Assembly: GCA_964572065.1 (NCBI GenBank)
Contig: CAZNER010000008.1
Span: forward strand, 1-39,467
Direction: 5' to 3'
DNA from: CAZNER01 sp964572065
GTDB taxonomy: Bacteria > Patescibacteriota > Dojkabacteria > JAHIVN01
DNA: 39,467 nt
Positions 33,330 to 39,016 of this stretch are shown here, one piece after another. Position 1 is the first letter of the stretch. Each line of letters begins with the position of its first letter. The notes under the pieces were generated by a model that saw only the letters and a list, made by a program, of their open reading frames with translations, had not been told where the DNA came from and searched no databases. The position numbers and the translations under genes were made by a program.

Positions 33330-33371
33330 TTCCACTTGCTCCACAGGAAACCTAGCCGTTTCTTGTGGAAA
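33330..33371. repeat. right arm of 42-bp long inverted repeat
   Basis: Inverted copy of 1-42 with two mismatches. This arm folds better than the left one: CCACAGGAAAC and GTTTCTTGTGG give an 11-bp stem with one G-T pair around a CTAGCC loop. The end TTTCTTGTGGAA is also present alone at 33231-33242, giving a third partial site. Confidence 0.9.
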
Positions 33372-33377
33372 GTCTCC

Positions 33378-33396
33378 AAAAATTTTAAATAGTCAT
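33378..33396 (+). promoter_or_regulatory. promoter, TTTTAAATAGTCA class
   Basis: TTTTAAATAGTCAT at 33383-33396, immediately right of the inverted-repeat arm. It lies 28 nt before a TTG (33411) and 37 nt before the ATG at 33420 of the next gene. Confidence 0.7.
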
Positions 33397-33419
33397 ATGG
33401 GTTTTACTAATTGCGAAGA

Positions 33420-33860
33420 ATGATGGAAGGAAAAAAGGATTTCAAACACAAAACTTTTAATTTAGATGATGACACTATTTTAAGCCTGAAAGAAGGTTCA
33501 AAACTAAATTCTATGAATCAGTCAGAATTTATCAGATTCCTAGCGCAATCATGGGGCGAAGCCATTGACCCAAGTAAAAAATTAAAAAAAATCCAAAAAG
33601 AAAAAAAATACTTAAAAGAACAACTAATATCCCTAGAAGAACAAGAAGAGAAGATGATTGGGATTCTCCAAAAAAAAGACGAGTGGAATAGTAAACGAAG
33701 AGAAAGAAAGCCAAAGATTATTTCTAATCTGATGAGGATAATTTCTGAAGGAAGATACTCAGATGCGGAGGTGATTGCTAAAAATCAATCAATTTCACTA
33801 GGCATTCCGGCAATAGAGTTATTATCAGAGGCCTCTAGTAAACTTGGAGATGGTCAGTAA
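33420..33860 (+). CDS. ribbon-helix-helix regulator with coiled coil
   Basis: A 146-residue protein. KHKTFNLDDDTILSLKEGSK followed by NQSEFIRFLAQSW has the strand-helix-helix layout of ribbon-helix-helix proteins; residues about 52-100 form a Lys/Glu coiled coil, then a C-terminal helical domain. It is probably a DNA-binding regulator or an origin/partition protein, since it lies next to the iterons and palindrome. Start uncertain: ATG 33420 or 33423, or TTG 33411, which better fits the promoter spacing. Confidence 0.65.
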   Translation: MMEGKKDFKHKTFNLDDDTILSLKEGSKLNSMNQSEFIRFLAQSWGEAIDPSKKLKKIQKEKKYLKEQLISLEEQEEKMIGILQKKDEWNSKRRERKPKIISNLMRIISEGRYSDAEVIAKNQSISLGIPAIELLSEASSKLGDGQ

Positions 33861-33871
33861 TCCCTGTTTAA

Positions 33872-33891
33872 TCAAAGGTTTTAAATAGTCA
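33872..33891 (+). promoter_or_regulatory. promoter, TTTTAAATAGTCA class
   Basis: TCAAAGGTTTTAAATAGTCA: identical over 20 nt to the element at 35077-35096. Here the gene start (33930) is 51 nt away and has a GGAGG, so the transcript should carry a short leader. Confidence 0.75.
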
Positions 33892-33929
33892 AACACCTTA
33901 AGATTAGTAATTAAAATAATGGAGGAAAA

Positions 33930-34265
33930 ATGGGAGAAAAAGCAACTATAAAATCTATCGCGAATGGAATGCTTAATTTTGTGGTGAATGGTATTGAACA
34001 GAATCTACCAGTCGCTCAAAATGTCAAACCTGAATTTGTTAGGGCTGGTGCAGCAGAAGTTACTGTCAAAGAAGGAATTGTAACTTTTGTTAAGATGGAA
34101 AAAGCTCAGTCAAATTTTAGTTCTGGAGCAGCCAAAACAATAGAAAAAAACCCAGCTTCTTATTACATTAGCTATGCAAAAGATTTGTGTGTAGCAGGTA
34201 AGATTGAAGTTGAACAAATAGCTGAAACAGCTAAAGGTTTTGCAGAATTAGCCAAAACGATGTAA
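33930..34265 (+). CDS. hypothetical protein, strongly expressed signals (111 aa)
   Basis: A 111-residue protein with a GGAGG ribosome site 4-9 nt before the ATG and its own promoter, suggesting good expression. Residues 1-55 look like a small beta barrel (KSIANGMLNFVVNG, AEVTVKEGIVTFVKM); the rest is helical. The layout resembles a ssDNA-binding protein or a small OB-type protein, but no motif confirms this. Confidence 0.6.
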   Translation: MGEKATIKSIANGMLNFVVNGIEQNLPVAQNVKPEFVRAGAAEVTVKEGIVTFVKMEKAQSNFSSGAAKTIEKNPASYYISYAKDLCVAGKIEVEQIAETAKGFAELAKTM

Positions 34266-34266
34266 T

Positions 34267-34770
34267 ATGCGTAGATTCTTGTTCGAAAAAGCAAGATTTT
34301 TAGCCAAGAACATCAAACCGATTTATGAAAGTCCTCACAGCGTGCGTCTAAAGGTCGGAAACTTCGAAGTAGAATTCTTTTACAAGAAGTATAAACTTAA
34401 CTTTTGGTGTAGCTGTTTTCAAGGAAGCACGCTTCAACCCTGTGCCCACATGATTGCAGGGATGGACTATCTAATTCACACAAAATCAAATTATTTTTCA
34501 AAAATTTCTGATTATGATAGAGAACCGATGCAGACCAAACAAAAAGAAAAGCTTACCTCTTGTCCTGATTGGCTCAAGGAGGCTTATAGAAAGGCGGTAG
34601 GTTTTAAATGTGAGGAATGTGGAAGAATGGAAGAGAACGTAGGAAAATTAGAACCTCATAGACTAAAAAGAGGAAATAAGGGGGGGGAATACATCCCTAG
34701 AAATGTAAAAATGTTATGTAAATATTGTCATAGACTTGGCGATTCAGCCTATCATGGAAATGAACAATGA
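34267..34770 (+). CDS. SWIM zinc finger fused to HNH nuclease
   Basis: A 167-residue two-domain protein. The N-terminal part has a SWIM finger, CxCx8CxH: Cys48, Cys50, Cys59, His61 in FWCSCFQGSTLQPCAHM. The C-terminal part (about 105-160) is HNH-like: CEECGRM, then PHRLKRGNKGGEYIPRNVKMLCKYCHRLG, with two zinc pairs and the His/Asn positions. SWIM fingers bind DNA or proteins; HNH domains nick or cut DNA. The combination suggests a targeted nuclease, perhaps in packaging, recombination or attack on host DNA. Confidence 0.78.
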   Translation: MRRFLFEKARFLAKNIKPIYESPHSVRLKVGNFEVEFFYKKYKLNFWCSCFQGSTLQPCAHMIAGMDYLIHTKSNYFSKISDYDREPMQTKQKEKLTSCPDWLKEAYRKAVGFKCEECGRMEENVGKLEPHRLKRGNKGGEYIPRNVKMLCKYCHRLGDSAYHGNEQ

Positions 34771-35048
34771 AGATAAAGACAAAAATACACAAAAAGATTA
34801 TAAAAATCGAAAGTGATAAATGTTTCATTTGTGGAAAACCCTTTGATGATAACACACATTTAAAAACAAAACATCACGCGGTGCCACAAAGGCTCAACCC
34901 TAAAGGTAATGTCTTAGTTCCAGTTTGTAGAGAATGTCACAGAAAAGAGAATGAAACAGAGAATATTCATAGGCGTTATTTTAATGCGCTCAGAGCAACT
35001 ATAGAGAGAATGGGTGTTCACATAGACTCTGTTGAGAATAATAAATAG
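34767..35048 (+). CDS. HNH endonuclease-like protein
   Basis: A 93-residue protein with CFICGKPF, then TKHHAVPQRLNPKGNVLVPVCRECHRKEN: the two zinc CxxC pairs and the HH...N...H pattern of compact HNH nucleases. It overlaps the SWIM-HNH gene by ATGA, so two HNH proteins are made together. HNH proteins near terminases often support cleavage of DNA during packaging; the small terminase candidate is about 1.1 kb downstream. Confidence 0.78.
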   Translation: MKIKTKIHKKIIKIESDKCFICGKPFDDNTHLKTKHHAVPQRLNPKGNVLVPVCRECHRKENETENIHRRYFNALRATIERMGVHIDSVENNK

Positions 35049-35076
35049 TATCAATAGAATATAAAAGAATATTTTT

Positions 35077-35096
35077 CAAAGGTTTTAAATAGTCAT
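35077..35096 (+). promoter_or_regulatory. promoter, TTTTAAATAGTCA class
   Basis: TCAAAGGTTTTAAATAGTCA with the TATA start at 35083, 30 nt before the ATG at 35113, so probably leaderless. Identical to the element at 33872-33891. Confidence 0.78.
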
Positions 35097-35112
35097 TTTA
35101 CTTATAAAATGT

Positions 35113-35457
35113 ATGAAGATTATGCTATTTATAGTCCTAGTAGGTTTTTTCTTAATCTTTGTTGGGGTAGCTGTGGACTTAATTGATATTAATTATGAAA
35201 GACCTACCTTATGCGTGGGACAAGATAGAAGTGAAATAGTCATTGAAGAAGTAAGTTTAGATTGTTTAGAGAATTATGCAGATAATTATTGTAATCTCTT
35301 CGAGGCTATTGAGGTCAATGAAAACTCTTTTAGGTGTTTAATAAAATCGCATCCCAGATTAAAAATTGACGAAGTCACCCAAACCTTTTACTTCTTAGAC
35401 AAAGAGATAGAAGATTGTACTTTAACTAAATTATATGGAGGTAAAAATGCAAGCTAA
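35113..35457 (+). CDS. membrane-anchored or secreted protein of unknown function
   Basis: A 114-residue protein with an N-terminal hydrophobic span (residues about 3-23, LFIVLVGFFLIFVGVAV) acting as signal or anchor. The exterior part has five cysteines, which may form disulfides outside the cell. No family recognised. Together with the next gene and under its own promoter, it looks like a surface-acting accessory unit, perhaps altering the infected cell envelope or excluding other viruses. Confidence 0.6.
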   Translation: MKIMLFIVLVGFFLIFVGVAVDLIDINYERPTLCVGQDRSEIVIEEVSLDCLENYADNYCNLFEAIEVNENSFRCLIKSHPRLKIDEVTQTFYFLDKEIEDCTLTKLYGGKNAS

Positions 35458-36043
35458 AAATGGTTCGTTAGTTGCTACGATTCTTATTTGTACTATCCTT
35501 TTAGCAGGTTTTAGTTATATGACAAGACCAGTTATTCCAGAGGTTTCAAGTACAGATATTGCGGCAGCAGTTTTGGCAGGAATCTCAATTCCAACAGCAG
35601 AAGAAATTGGAGCTAATATCAATGTTAATGTTGATACATCCAAGACTGATGATTTGTGGGATGTAATGTTTGGTGGATGTACTAGAACATTGGAGAACGC
35701 TGCTGAATCAGATGTTATGTCTGAGATAGATATGGATGACTTGAAAGATTTTATTGAAGATTCAATAGAAGATTTTGATAGATTCGTTTCTAATCCAGCA
35801 ATTGACGACGATGAGACAGAAGTTGAAGTTGTCGCCCTAGGACAATGTACTATCTATAGTACAGAATTCGGTGAAGATGACGAAGACAAGTCTGCAGAAG
35901 TTACATTGGTTTACGACTTCAAGTACGAGGACGAAACTGATAACACAGAACATAAGGGTTCAGTTACTGTAACAGGTACTGTTGTTTATGATGAAGGTGA
36001 TTTCTCAGACGAAGATGTCGAATTGTCTTATGTTTTAAACTAA
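35447..36043 (+). CDS. membrane-anchored acidic extracellular protein
   Basis: A 198-residue protein; ATG 35447 is chosen because GGAGG lies 5 nt upstream. An N-terminal span (SLVATILICTILLAGFSYM) is followed by a strongly acidic exterior region (Asp/Glu about one residue in four beyond residue 75), ending in strands such as SAEVTLVYDFKYED and GSVTVTGTVVYDEGDF. It has two cysteines (GGCTRT, GQCTIY) that could pair. Function unknown; probably displayed on the cell surface with the previous product. Confidence 0.62.
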   Translation: MQAKNGSLVATILICTILLAGFSYMTRPVIPEVSSTDIAAAVLAGISIPTAEEIGANINVNVDTSKTDDLWDVMFGGCTRTLENAAESDVMSEIDMDDLKDFIEDSIEDFDRFVSNPAIDDDETEVEVVALGQCTIYSTEFGEDDEDKSAEVTLVYDFKYEDETDNTEHKGSVTVTGTVVYDEGDFSDEDVELSYVLN

Positions 36044-36076
36044 GTTTAAAACAATCTTTTATTTTTTTATTTTTTA
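36043..36076 (+). promoter_or_regulatory. tRNA promoter and T-rich stretch
   Basis: AGTTTAAAAC (36043-36052), about 33 nt before the tRNA, resembles a TATA box. The following CTTTTATTTTTTTATTTTTT may end the preceding transcript. Confidence 0.45.
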
Positions 36077-36077
36077 T

Positions 36078-36148
36078 GGCAGTGTGGTGTAGTAGGTAGC
36101 ACAAGAGATTCATGCTCTCTAGGTCCTGTTCAAATCAGGCATCTGCCA
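36078..36148 (+). tRNA. tRNA with CAT anticodon (Met, or Ile2)
   Basis: A 71-nt cloverleaf. The acceptor GGCAGTG/ATCTGCC pairs at five positions, with mismatches at the sixth and seventh. The D-stem is GTGT/GCAC with GG in the loop; the anticodon stem AGAGA/TCTCT holds loop TTCATGC (anticodon CAT). The T-arm is CCTG/CAGG around TTCAAAT, with an imperfect outer pair. T8, the GG in the D-loop and TTCAA are all present; CCA is not encoded. CAT could mean elongator Met or, if C34 is modified, Ile for AUA codons. The mismatches suggest a fast-evolving viral tRNA or a degrading one. Confidence 0.75.
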
Positions 36149-36156
36149 TCCGAAAC

Positions 36157-36167
36157 TAATAAATACC
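36157..36167 (+). promoter_or_regulatory. possible promoter for terminase-small candidate
   Basis: AATAAATACCC, 20-30 nt before ATG 36187, is a weak TATA-like element. Support is spacing only. Confidence 0.35.
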
Positions 36168-36186
36168 CCATTTACTTAAAATCTTT

Positions 36187-36771
36187 ATGGGAAGAGTTGA
36201 GGATTTGGGCCCCGAGGCCCAGGAGAAGTGTATAAAACTCAAAGCAAGCGGTATGTCTCGCGGAGCAATCGCGGATGAGATGAATAAATTATTCTCATCA
36301 GAACTAACAATCGACGAAGTCTCTTCTTTTCTGAGAAGACAAAGCGACAAGTCATTTAAGCTACTAAAAGAGGACAAAAACTTTCAAGCTAAAATGTCTA
36401 AACATTATTTCTCAACTCTTGAGAAGGTAAATGAGCTATGTGATGAGATGTGGGATTTGTTCTATGATTTGAAGAACAATCCAGAGTATCAAAGTAAGAC
36501 TGCAATATGTTCTGATTGCGGTTCAAAAGTTGTTGTTCTAATGCCAATTATCCAAAATCGCGTCAAAATAGCAGAACATTTATTAAATCAAATTAAACAT
36601 GTAGATGCGGTTCTAGGAAAAATGCAAAAACAATCAATCAATATAACTTATAATGTAGTGGATATGTCAAAAAAACTTAATCAAGTGATGCCACAGCTAT
36701 TCCAACAAGCTGAGAGAAGAGGTTTAGTTAAGATTAAGAAGAATCGCTTAAAAAAATATAAAGAATCTTAA
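36187..36771 (+). CDS. putative terminase small subunit / HTH DNA-binding protein
   Basis: A 194-residue protein. Residues about 10-50 form a helix-turn-helix (KLKASGMSRGAIADEM, then TIDEVSSFLRR); the middle is long helices (FSTLEKVNELCDEMWDLFYDL), with one CSDCG pair, and the end is basic. This layout (HTH, helical oligomerisation region, basic tail) fits small terminases, which recognise viral DNA for packaging, but other regulators look similar. It lies far from the large terminase. Its stop overlaps the convergent minus gene by 4 nt. Confidence 0.55.
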   Translation: MGRVEDLGPEAQEKCIKLKASGMSRGAIADEMNKLFSSELTIDEVSSFLRRQSDKSFKLLKEDKNFQAKMSKHYFSTLEKVNELCDEMWDLFYDLKNNPEYQSKTAICSDCGSKVVVLMPIIQNRVKIAEHLLNQIKHVDAVLGKMQKQSINITYNVVDMSKKLNQVMPQLFQQAERRGLVKIKKNRLKKYKES

Positions 36772-37013
36772 GGATTATAACTCCTCTTACAATCCCAACA
36801 GACCTGTTCCCAGATAATCAAATCTCCAACTCTTCCGATTGGAATCTTCCACTTAATCCTACGTAGCTTTCCACACTTTTTACATCTTTTTTTATAGCAC
36901 ATTTTTTGCACTTTTTTTACCTTGCACATTTTTTGCACAAAACTACGAACACTTTTTGCACATTTTTTGCACATTTTTTCTAACATTACTACTATTTTTA
37001 CTAATCCATACAA
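36768..37013 (-). CDS. small zinc-ribbon protein (start uncertain)
   Basis: The conserved-looking part is the last 44 residues: RCKKCGKL, then a basic strand and VCWDCKRSYNP, a zinc ribbon. The first 37 residues are Lys/Cys-rich and are encoded over the GCACATTTTTTGCAC direct repeats, read in different frames, so they may not be a real protein; an internal ATG at 36902 gives a 44-residue ribbon alone. It is last in the minus-strand cluster. Confidence 0.5.
   Translation of the reverse strand: MYGLVKIVVMLEKMCKKCAKSVRSFVQKMCKVKKVQKMCYKKRCKKCGKLRRIKWKIPIGRVGDLIIWEQVCWDCKRSYNP
36897..36980. repeat. 15-bp direct repeats GCACATTTTTTGCAC
   Basis: Three exact copies at 36897-36911, 36924-36938 and 36958-36972, with a partial fourth reaching 36979; GCAC-flanked T6 blocks. 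Copy spacings of 27 and 34 bp are not all multiples of three, arguing for a DNA-level role such as protein binding. Confidence 0.8.
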
Positions 37014-37017
37014 CTTT

Positions 37018-37047
37018 TCTAAAAAATAAAAAAATAAAAAAATTCTT
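37018..37047 (-). terminator. T-tract on the minus strand
   Basis: The + strand is almost all A here, so minus transcripts end in repeated T runs after the gene at 37118. T-tracts are typical archaeal termination signals; it may also overlap the promoter of the next small gene. Confidence 0.4.
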
Positions 37048-37049
37048 TA

Positions 37050-37091
37050 TGACCTTGACCTTGACCATGACTCTGACCCCGACCATGACCA
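37050..37091. repeat. seven hexamer repeats, TGACCN
   Basis: Seven contiguous 6-bp units in perfect register: TGACCT, TGACCT, TGACCA, TGACTC, TGACCC, CGACCA, TGACCA. On the minus strand an 18-codon frame (37103-37047) reads through them as MYKLWSWSGSESWSRSRS. This may be a slippage-prone microsatellite, an operator array or a tiny gene. Confidence 0.75.
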
Positions 37092-37117
37092 AAGTTTATA
37101 CATTATTGATGGGTTAG

Positions 37118-37486
37118 TCATTTCTGCTCCTGTGGGAGTTTCCAAGAAACTATGAAAGAGTCGAGTATCGCTTCACGGTTTACATTGACTTCTGCGTCTG
37201 TTGGATAGGGTTCTACTTCCTTGAAAGCCCCATTTGCACACGAATTTGCCCATCTTTCAGTTTCTGGAATCCAAGCACACCCAGTAAGGACAATTTCTTT
37301 ATCAAAAACCTTTTTCAATTTCCCAGTGTAAATCATTGTTACGGTTCTAATCATATAATTAGCCCCAATGACATAGGGAGTCCCTTTGATTAAAGTCTTT
37401 CCCATCTGTTTTTGCTTCGCTTCAGTTTTCTCAATTTCTTTTTTGAGTTCTGTGAAAGTCATCTTGTTTAAGTCTTTTTTTACCAT
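37118..37486 (-). CDS. conserved phage-type protein of unknown function
   Basis: A 122-residue protein with an AGGAGGT ribosome site 6 nt before the ATG. An N-terminal coiled coil (KKEIEKTEAKQKQMG) leads to a core YMIRTVTMIYTGKLKKVFDKEIVLTGCAWI..., in a beta pattern I associate with a common phage protein family found in many unrelated phages and metagenomes. Its function is not known to me. Confidence 0.7.
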   Translation of the reverse strand: MVKKDLNKMTFTELKKEIEKTEAKQKQMGKTLIKGTPYVIGANYMIRTVTMIYTGKLKKVFDKEIVLTGCAWIPETERWANSCANGAFKEVEPYPTDAEVNVNREAILDSFIVSWKLPQEQK

Positions 37487-37507
37487 TTTTACCTCCTATA
37501 AATTTAG

Positions 37508-37696
37508 TTAAAGTTTTACCCAATTTCCACCGATAGCGACGTAGTGTTCTTTTCCCTCTATTTTGTTAAGAATACCCCCAGCATAATAAATGAATCCATC
37601 TCTAACTTTAAAATTTATATCTTTTCCATTATCAAATGCGTCCTTAAACATTTTTAGAATCTTACTCGGTTTTGTCTTCGTGGTTATTTCTTTCAT
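37508..37696 (-). CDS. small hypothetical protein (62 aa)
   Basis: A 62-residue basic protein with a helix (SKILKMFKDAFDNG) followed by strands FIYYAGGIL and HYVAIGGNW. Its ATG overlaps the stop of the P-loop gene by ATGA, and it is followed closely by the gene at 37486. No family recognised; probably a partner of a neighbour. Confidence 0.55.
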   Translation of the reverse strand: MKEITTKTKPSKILKMFKDAFDNGKDINFKVRDGFIYYAGGILNKIEGKEHYVAIGGNWVKL

Positions 37697-38280
37697 TTTT
37701 TAGCTACAAGTGGTTTATTTTTTGCTTTAGTGTCGCACTCTTTCAAATAAGGAATTTTGATTTTCTCAAAATGTAATCCGTCGTAGACCAGAGCTTCATT
37801 TTTATTTAAATCTAAAAGACTACTCCCCCGCTCGCTTCCTTTGTAACTCATCAATACATTCTTAGCACGACTTCCATTAACAAAATCCGCATAAGTTACT
37901 TTTTTGAACATCATAGTGTCCAACTTTCCACAAATAAACTTCTTAAAATTCTCAGGTAATCCAGTCAAAACGAGAGCGTTGTTGTTGTGGTTAATCAAAC
38001 GAAGTGTATTTTCAATCATTCTTTTCTTTTTTCGGTTATCTAAATCAAAAAGAGAATAAAACTCATCAATAAATATTATGCTGTCTTTAATTTGTTCTAA
38101 TTCTTCAAGAGAATTAATCTCCCGACCACCAACAGATTGACGAAGTCCAAATGTCACAATATTAGACTTAAACTTATTTATTTCTCTAATAAGATAATAA
38201 ACTAAATTTGACTTAGCCTCGTTGACATTACCGATTATAGCGATTATCTTAGGTTTATTGAATATTTCGATTATTTTCAT
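37693..38280 (-). CDS. P-loop NTPase with degenerate Walker A
   Basis: A 195-residue protein. The start at 38280 is chosen because GGAGG lies about 7 nt upstream and the ATG overlaps the previous stop. IAIIGNVNEAKS (17-24 for the loop) replaces the usual second Gly of GxxxxGKS by Ala; Walker B is SIIFIDE (Asp72, Glu73), and NHNNNALVLTG fits a sensor strand. It may bind nucleotide weakly or hydrolyse it slowly. Its family is probably RecA/AAA-like, and such small ATPases in viruses can move DNA. No partner is obvious. Confidence 0.65.
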   Translation of the reverse strand: MKIIEIFNKPKIIAIIGNVNEAKSNLVYYLIREINKFKSNIVTFGLRQSVGGREINSLEELEQIKDSIIFIDEFYSLFDLDNRKKKRMIENTLRLINHNNNALVLTGLPENFKKFICGKLDTMMFKKVTYADFVNGSRAKNVLMSYKGSERGSSLLDLNKNEALVYDGLHFEKIKIPYLKECDTKAKNKPLVAKK

Positions 38281-38522
38281 CAAAAAACCTCCTCGTGCCC
38301 ACATTCACATATAAAGACAGAAGTTCGTGCCCCCTCATCGTCGAATTCCTTAATTTCTCCGAGTCCGACAGCCTTACAAATAGGACATTTAAAATCAACT
38401 GCGTCTCTTACTGAACTTTTTTTTTCAAAATATAGAAGATTCTTTTCTACCTTTAAATTAGGGTTCTCTCTGAACAGACGATTTAAATCTCTTTCATCTA
38501 TCAAAACTTTAACTACTTCCAT
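38280..38522 (-). CDS. zinc-ribbon protein (80 aa)
   Basis: An 80-residue protein: an N-terminal half of strands and helices, and a C-terminal zinc ribbon with CPIC near 46-49 and CECGH near 74-78. It overlaps the P-loop gene at 38280 and follows the previous stop by 2 nt. Possibly a nucleic-acid-binding accessory of the ATPase. Confidence 0.62.
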   Translation of the reverse strand: MEVVKVLIDERDLNRLFRENPNLKVEKNLLYFEKKSSVRDAVDFKCPICKAVGLGEIKEFDDEGARTSVFICECGHEEVF

Positions 38523-38524
38523 CT

Positions 38525-38710
38525 TTAAATTATTCCATTCCCTTCAAATTCTTCAGACAGATTAAACCGCTTTCCGAGTTCTTTGAAATAATCGTTAAAA
38601 TCAGCTAATTCAGAATAACTTAAATTTTCTTCACTCGCCCATCTTTGAAAATCTATTGCTTTCTGTCTTGCTTCTTCTTCTGTCTTTATTTCTTCTTTCT
38701 TAAATTCCAT
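38525..38710 (-). CDS. small conserved phage-type protein (61 aa)
   Basis: A 61-residue acidic helical protein from ATG 38710, which follows the upstream stop by 1 nt; a longer start at 38740 would overlap it. The pattern FQRWASEENLSYSELADFNDYF...F.LSEEFEGNGI resembles a small protein family I recall from many phages, always near early genes. Function unknown. Confidence 0.65.
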   Translation of the reverse strand: MEFKKEEIKTEEEARQKAIDFQRWASEENLSYSELADFNDYFKELGKRFNLSEEFEGNGII

Positions 38711-38711
38711 T

Positions 38712-38942
38712 TTATAGATTCTTATAAAACTCCTCCCCATAGAGTTTAATTATTTCTTTTTTTGATTTTTCCCTTTTGTATTTGTGTTTAAAATAGGATT
38801 TTCTATTAATTTTGGTTAAAAGAGGAGATAAAAGTTTTATCTGTGGTTTTGTCTCTTCGCTGTTCCCGATTGGACAATTATAAACTAAATACTCCTTTTT
38901 GTTTATTCTTATTATTTCTCCTATTTCTATGTTTTTTATCAT
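38712..38942 (-). CDS. small basic hypothetical protein (76 aa)
   Basis: A 76-residue Lys-rich protein. ATG 38942 is favoured by GGAG about 6 nt upstream over the more distant 38993. Strands EIGEIIRINKKEYLVYNC give way to a basic helical end (HKYKREKSKKEIIK). The basic end suggests nucleic-acid contact. No family recognised. Confidence 0.58.
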   Translation of the reverse strand: MIKNIEIGEIIRINKKEYLVYNCPIGNSEETKPQIKLLSPLLTKINRKSYFKHKYKREKSKKEIIKLYGEEFYKNL

Positions 38943-39016
38943 TTTTTCTCCTTCGTTTAAAGCCCGTCGGCTCGGCGTTAGCCAATCCCTCAAAAATAAA
39001 AGGGATAAAATAAAAC

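Noticed and set aside
35435..35447. Start of the acidic membrane protein at the first in-frame ATG (35435)
   Set aside because: The GGAGG at 35437-35441 lies inside that extension and is correctly spaced for ATG 35447.
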